A DNA stretch of 34,796 bases from Alphaproteobacteria bacterium (GTDB lineage: Bacteria; Pseudomonadota; Alphaproteobacteria; Caulobacterales; Caulobacteraceae): contig JAHJYN010000183.1 in NCBI GenBank assembly GCA_018826885.1, positions 1 to 34,796 on the forward strand, in the 5' to 3' direction. Below, piece after piece: positions 31,760 through 34,796 of the stretch. The translations under genes were made by a program, and so were the position numbers. How positions within the stretch are numbered: the first letter of the stretch is position 1; each line of letters begins with the position of its first letter. The notes under the pieces are model-generated. The model was not told the DNA's origin. It made no database searches and saw only the letters and a list, made by a program, of their open reading frames with translations.

Positions 31760-33928
31760 GTGTCGCCGCGTGGTCTTGCCCTTCTGTCGTCTGTCGCCCT
31801 GATCGCCCTTGCGCCGGCCCTCCCCGCCCTGGCCCAGCAGGCCGATCCGCAGGAGACCCGGGTGGACGATATCGTCGTCACCGGATCGCAGGTGACGGTG
31901 CCGCCGGCCTATGCAGGCGGCCAGGTCGCGACCGGCGCGCGGGTCGGCCTGTTCGGGGCGATGGACCAGATGGACACGCCGTTCGCCTTCACCGCCTACA
32001 CCGAGGAACTGGCCCGCAATCAGCAGGCGCGCAGCGTCGGCGACGTGCTGCAGAACGATCCGGTCGTGCGGGTATCAAAGGGTTTCGGCAATTTCCAGGA
32101 GCTGTATGTCATCCGGGGCTTCCCCGTCTATTCGGACGACATGACGTACAATGGCCTCTACGGCGTGCTGCCGCGCCAGTTCGTGGCCGCCGAATTCCTT
32201 GAGCGGGTCGAGGTCTTTCACGGTGCCACCGCCTTTTTGAACGGCGCGGCACCGGGCGGAAGCGGCGTCGGCGGCGCCTTCAACCTGATGCCCAAGCGGG
32301 CCGGCAGTGCCCCCCTCACCCGCCTCACGGCCGGGCTGGAAGGCGGCGCCGAGACCTATCTGGCCGCCGATGTGGCCCGTCGCTTTGGTCTGGGTAACGA
32401 ATACGGCCTGCGCCTCAACCTGGCCCGCCGCGACGGCGAGAGCAGCGTCGAGGGTCAGGAGCGCGAGTTGAGCGTCCTGGGCCTGGGTCTGGACCGGCGG
32501 GGCGACCGCGCCCGCTTCTCGGCCGACATCGGCTGGCAGGATCATCGCATCGACGCCCCGCGCCCGACCGTCACCCCGGTCGGCGCCATCCCGGCCCCGC
32601 CCGCCGCCGACAGCAATTTCGCCCAGCCCTGGACCTATACGGACGAGCGTCAGCTGTTCGGTGTGGCCCGCGGCGAGTTCGATCTGACCGACACCGTCTC
32701 GGCCTGGGCGGCCTTTGGCGGGCGTCAGGGCAAGGAACAGAATGTGCTGGCCAATCCGACGGCCCAGCCCGACGGCACGCTCAGCGCCTATCGCTTCGAC
32801 AATGTGCGCGAGGATCAGATCATCTCGGGCGACATCGGCGTGCGCGCCGACCTGACCACCGGATCGATCGACCATCGTCTGGTCGCCTCGGCCTCGACCG
32901 TGCGCTCGCGGTCCGAGAACGCCTACGCCTTTTCGAACTTCGCCGGGTTTGCCAGCGACCTCTATGCGCCGGTCGATGTGGCCCCGCCCACGCCCGACTT
33001 CTTCGTCGGCGGCTCGCTCAGCGATCCCGATGTCACCGAGCGGGTCGAGAACAGCAGCATCGCGGTCGCCGACAGGGTGTCGGTCCTCGACGGGCGGCTG
33101 CTGGCCACGGTCGGCCTGCGCTATCAGTCGATCGAGACGCGGACCTATGACTACAACACCGGCGCCTTTGCCTCGGGCTATGAGGGCGACGCCGTAACCC
33201 CGGCCTTCGCCCTGGTCTACAAGCCGACCGAATGGGCCTCGCTCTATGCCAACTATGCCGAGGCCCTGATCCCCGGCCAGACCGCGCCCGCCGTCAGCGG
33301 CGGCGTGCCCGTCGCCAATGCCGGCGAAGTGCTGTCGCCGTTTCGGGGTGAGCAGGCCGAGGTCGGCTTCAAATATGATCTGGGCCGGTTCGGGGGCTCG
33401 GTCAGCCTGTTCTCGATCACCCTGCCCAGCGCCTTTGTCGAGGGCGGCGTATTTGCCGCCAATGGCGAGCAGCGCAATCGCGGCCTGGAAGTCACCTGGT
33501 TCGGCGAGCCGCGCGACGGCCTGCGCGTGCTGGGCGGCTGGACCTTCATCGATGCCGAACTGACCCGCACCGCCGGTGGCGCCCTGGACGGCAAGGCCCC
33601 GATCGGCGTGCCGGAACTGCAGTTCAACGCCAATGTCGAGTGGGACGTGCCGACGATGGCTGGCCTGACGGTTGAGGGCCGCCTGGTCCACACGGGCGAG
33701 CAGTCGGCCAATGCCGCCAATACGGTCGACCTGGAGTCCTGGACCCGACTGGACGCCGGCGTGCGCTACGGCTTTGAGCTGCAGGGTCGGCCGCTGAACC
33801 TGCGGGCGCGGGTCGAGAATCTGACGGATGAGGATCACTGGGTGGCCGTCGGCGGCTTCCCGGGTGCCAACTATCTGACGCTGGGCGCGCCCCGCACCCT
33901 GACCGTCTCGATCTCGGCGGACTTCTAG
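31760..33928 (+). CDS. TonB-dependent siderophore-type receptor
   Basis: Outer-membrane receptor of 722 residues from the GTG at 31760, chosen because GGAG lies 6 nt upstream and because the signal peptide (RGLALLSSVALIALAPALPALAQQ) then sits at the N-terminus. The track's ATG-less extension to 31655 adds an unlikely prefix. TonB box near 35 (VDDIVVTG); plug VGDVLQNDPVVRVSKGFGNFQELYVIRGFPVYSDDMTYNGLYGV, typical of ferric-siderophore receptors (FhuE/FpvA-like); barrel to the terminal VSISADF. A PepSY membrane protein follows 5 bp later, a common pairing for reductive iron release. The particular siderophore cannot be inferred. Confidence 0.93.
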   Translation: MSPRGLALLSSVALIALAPALPALAQQADPQETRVDDIVVTGSQVTVPPAYAGGQVATGARVGLFGAMDQMDTPFAFTAYTEELARNQQARSVGDVLQNDPVVRVSKGFGNFQELYVIRGFPVYSDDMTYNGLYGVLPRQFVAAEFLERVEVFHGATAFLNGAAPGGSGVGGAFNLMPKRAGSAPLTRLTAGLEGGAETYLAADVARRFGLGNEYGLRLNLARRDGESSVEGQERELSVLGLGLDRRGDRARFSADIGWQDHRIDAPRPTVTPVGAIPAPPAADSNFAQPWTYTDERQLFGVARGEFDLTDTVSAWAAFGGRQGKEQNVLANPTAQPDGTLSAYRFDNVREDQIISGDIGVRADLTTGSIDHRLVASASTVRSRSENAYAFSNFAGFASDLYAPVDVAPPTPDFFVGGSLSDPDVTERVENSSIAVADRVSVLDGRLLATVGLRYQSIETRTYDYNTGAFASGYEGDAVTPAFALVYKPTEWASLYANYAEALIPGQTAPAVSGGVPVANAGEVLSPFRGEQAEVGFKYDLGRFGGSVSLFSITLPSAFVEGGVFAANGEQRNRGLEVTWFGEPRDGLRVLGGWTFIDAELTRTAGGALDGKAPIGVPELQFNANVEWDVPTMAGLTVEGRLVHTGEQSANAANTVDLESWTRLDAGVRYGFELQGRPLNLRARVENLTDEDHWVAVGGFPGANYLTLGAPRTLTVSISADF

Positions 33929-33933
33929 GCCGA

Positions 33934-34796
33934 ATGCGATCCAGCACCATCCGGGCCTGGTCGTGGGTGCACACATGGTCGAGCCTGATCTCGACCGTGT
34001 TCCTGCTGATGCTGTGCCTCACCGGCCTGCCGCTGGTCTTCTCGCATGAGATCGACCACTGGCTTCTCGATGAGGCCTGGGCCCCGGCCAATCCGGAGGG
34101 GGACCGGCTGGATCTGGACCAGGTGCTGGACGTCGCCCTGTCGCGGCATCCCGGCGAGGTGCCGAGCTTCATGAGCTTCGACACAGACCGGCCGGTCGTG
34201 AATGTCACCAGCCGGGCGCCCGATGCCCCGGCCGGTGTCTACACCTTCCAGCCCATTGACCAGACCAGTGGCGAGGCCGCCCCCCCGGTCGCCGGCCATC
34301 CGGTGATGGAGTTCATCCTCCAGCTTCACACCGACCTGTTCCTCGGCCTGACCGGTATGCTGTTTCTGGGTTTGATGGGTCTGATGCTGGTGGCAGCGGT
34401 CGTGTCGGGGGTGGTGCTGTATGCGCCCTTCATGCGCCGTCTGCCGTTCGGGACCGTGCGACAGGCAAAGTCGGCCCGCACGCGCTGGCTGGACTGGCAC
34501 AATCTGGCGGGCATTGTGACCGTGGCCTGGGTGCTGGTGGTCGGCGGCACCGGCGTGGTCAACACGCTTGCCGTACCGATCATCGCCCACTGGAAAGACA
34601 CGGCGCTGGCCGATCTGGCCGCCGCCTATGATCCCCCCGTGGCGCTGGACGAGCGCGCCTCGCTGGAGGCTGCAGTCGAGCGGGCCAGGACCGCCCTGCC
34701 CGGACGCCAGTTGCAGTTCGTGGCCTTCCCCGGCTCGGACTATTCGACCGACAACCACTATGCGGTGTTCTTTCACGGCGACACGCCGCTGACGAC
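33934..34796 (+). CDS. PepSY-associated membrane protein (partial, runs off window)
   Basis: Not in the ORF track because no stop is reached; the frame stays open from ATG 33934 to the end (287 complete codons). The N-terminal segment RAWSWVHTWSSLISTVFLLMLCLTGLPLVFSHEIDHWL has the conserved H-x-W and H residues and first membrane span of PepSY-TM proteins. Further spans lie at LFLGLTGMLFLGLMGLMLVAAVVSGVVLY and WHNLAGIVTVAWVLVVGGTGVVNTLA, with conserved LHTDLF and LDWHNL. Such proteins (PiuB-like, FsqB-like) are thought to reduce ferric siderophores in the inner membrane. It starts 5 bp after the TonB receptor, so the two form an operon. Confidence 0.93.
   Translation, partial: MRSSTIRAWSWVHTWSSLISTVFLLMLCLTGLPLVFSHEIDHWLLDEAWAPANPEGDRLDLDQVLDVALSRHPGEVPSFMSFDTDRPVVNVTSRAPDAPAGVYTFQPIDQTSGEAAPPVAGHPVMEFILQLHTDLFLGLTGMLFLGLMGLMLVAAVVSGVVLYAPFMRRLPFGTVRQAKSARTRWLDWHNLAGIVTVAWVLVVGGTGVVNTLAVPIIAHWKDTALADLAAAYDPPVALDERASLEAAVERARTALPGRQLQFVAFPGSDYSTDNHYAVFFHGDTPLT

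Overview
The window looks like chromosomal DNA of a GC-rich Caulobacterales bacterium, most likely Brevundimonas or a close relative. The evidence is the Caulobacter-type flagellin / flaF / flbT / flmG cluster, a Caulobacter/Xanthomonas-type TonB receptor, BrvH-like 'tryptophan halogenase' genes, and many GTG starts with ATGA stop/start couplings. No phage, plasmid, IS, CRISPR or rRNA signal was seen.

Layout. (1) 1-3.7 kb: flagellar genes. A flagellin, flaF and flbT lie on the minus strand, and a divergent TPR-glycosyltransferase (flmG) lies on the plus strand. A sigma-54-like site precedes the flagellin. (2) 3.75-7.9 kb, plus strand: two very acidic small proteins, a MoxR-type AAA+ ATPase, a lipoprotein with 16-residue repeats, an HD-domain phosphohydrolase and a Nudix-like NAD-type regulator. 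A tRNA-Ser(CGA) follows. (3) 8.2-25.9 kb: a catabolic regulon. It holds a LacI-family regulator, a secreted GH3 beta-glucosidase, three paralogous flavin-dependent halogenases, a large TonB receptor, a JmjC/cupin-8 protein, a GPH-like MFS transporter, a GH5 lipoprotein, a CPA2 cation/proton antiporter and an FHS-type (GluP/FucP) sugar transporter. Five copies of the palindrome TGACAGCGCTGTC(A/T) occur in this block, one in each promoter region and none elsewhere in the window that I could see. (4) 26.1-27.2 kb: an FMN-dependent alpha-hydroxy-acid dehydrogenase. (5) 27.6-31.6 kb, minus strand: the four-gene Anbu operon (ATP-grasp, alpha-E, transglutaminase, proteasome-like peptidase), followed by a 9-bp tandem repeat. 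(6) 31.7 kb to the end: a siderophore-type TonB receptor with a possible Fur box, then a PepSY membrane protein cut by the window edge.

How the genes fit together. In region 3 the inferred flow is: beta-glucan-like polymer cut at the surface by GH5, oligosaccharides imported by the TonB receptor, hydrolysed by GH3 in the periplasm, and sugars moved inward by the two MFS proteins, with LacI sensing a product. The three halogenases and the cupin-8 protein share the operator but have no obvious role in glucan breakdown. They are the most interesting part of the window.
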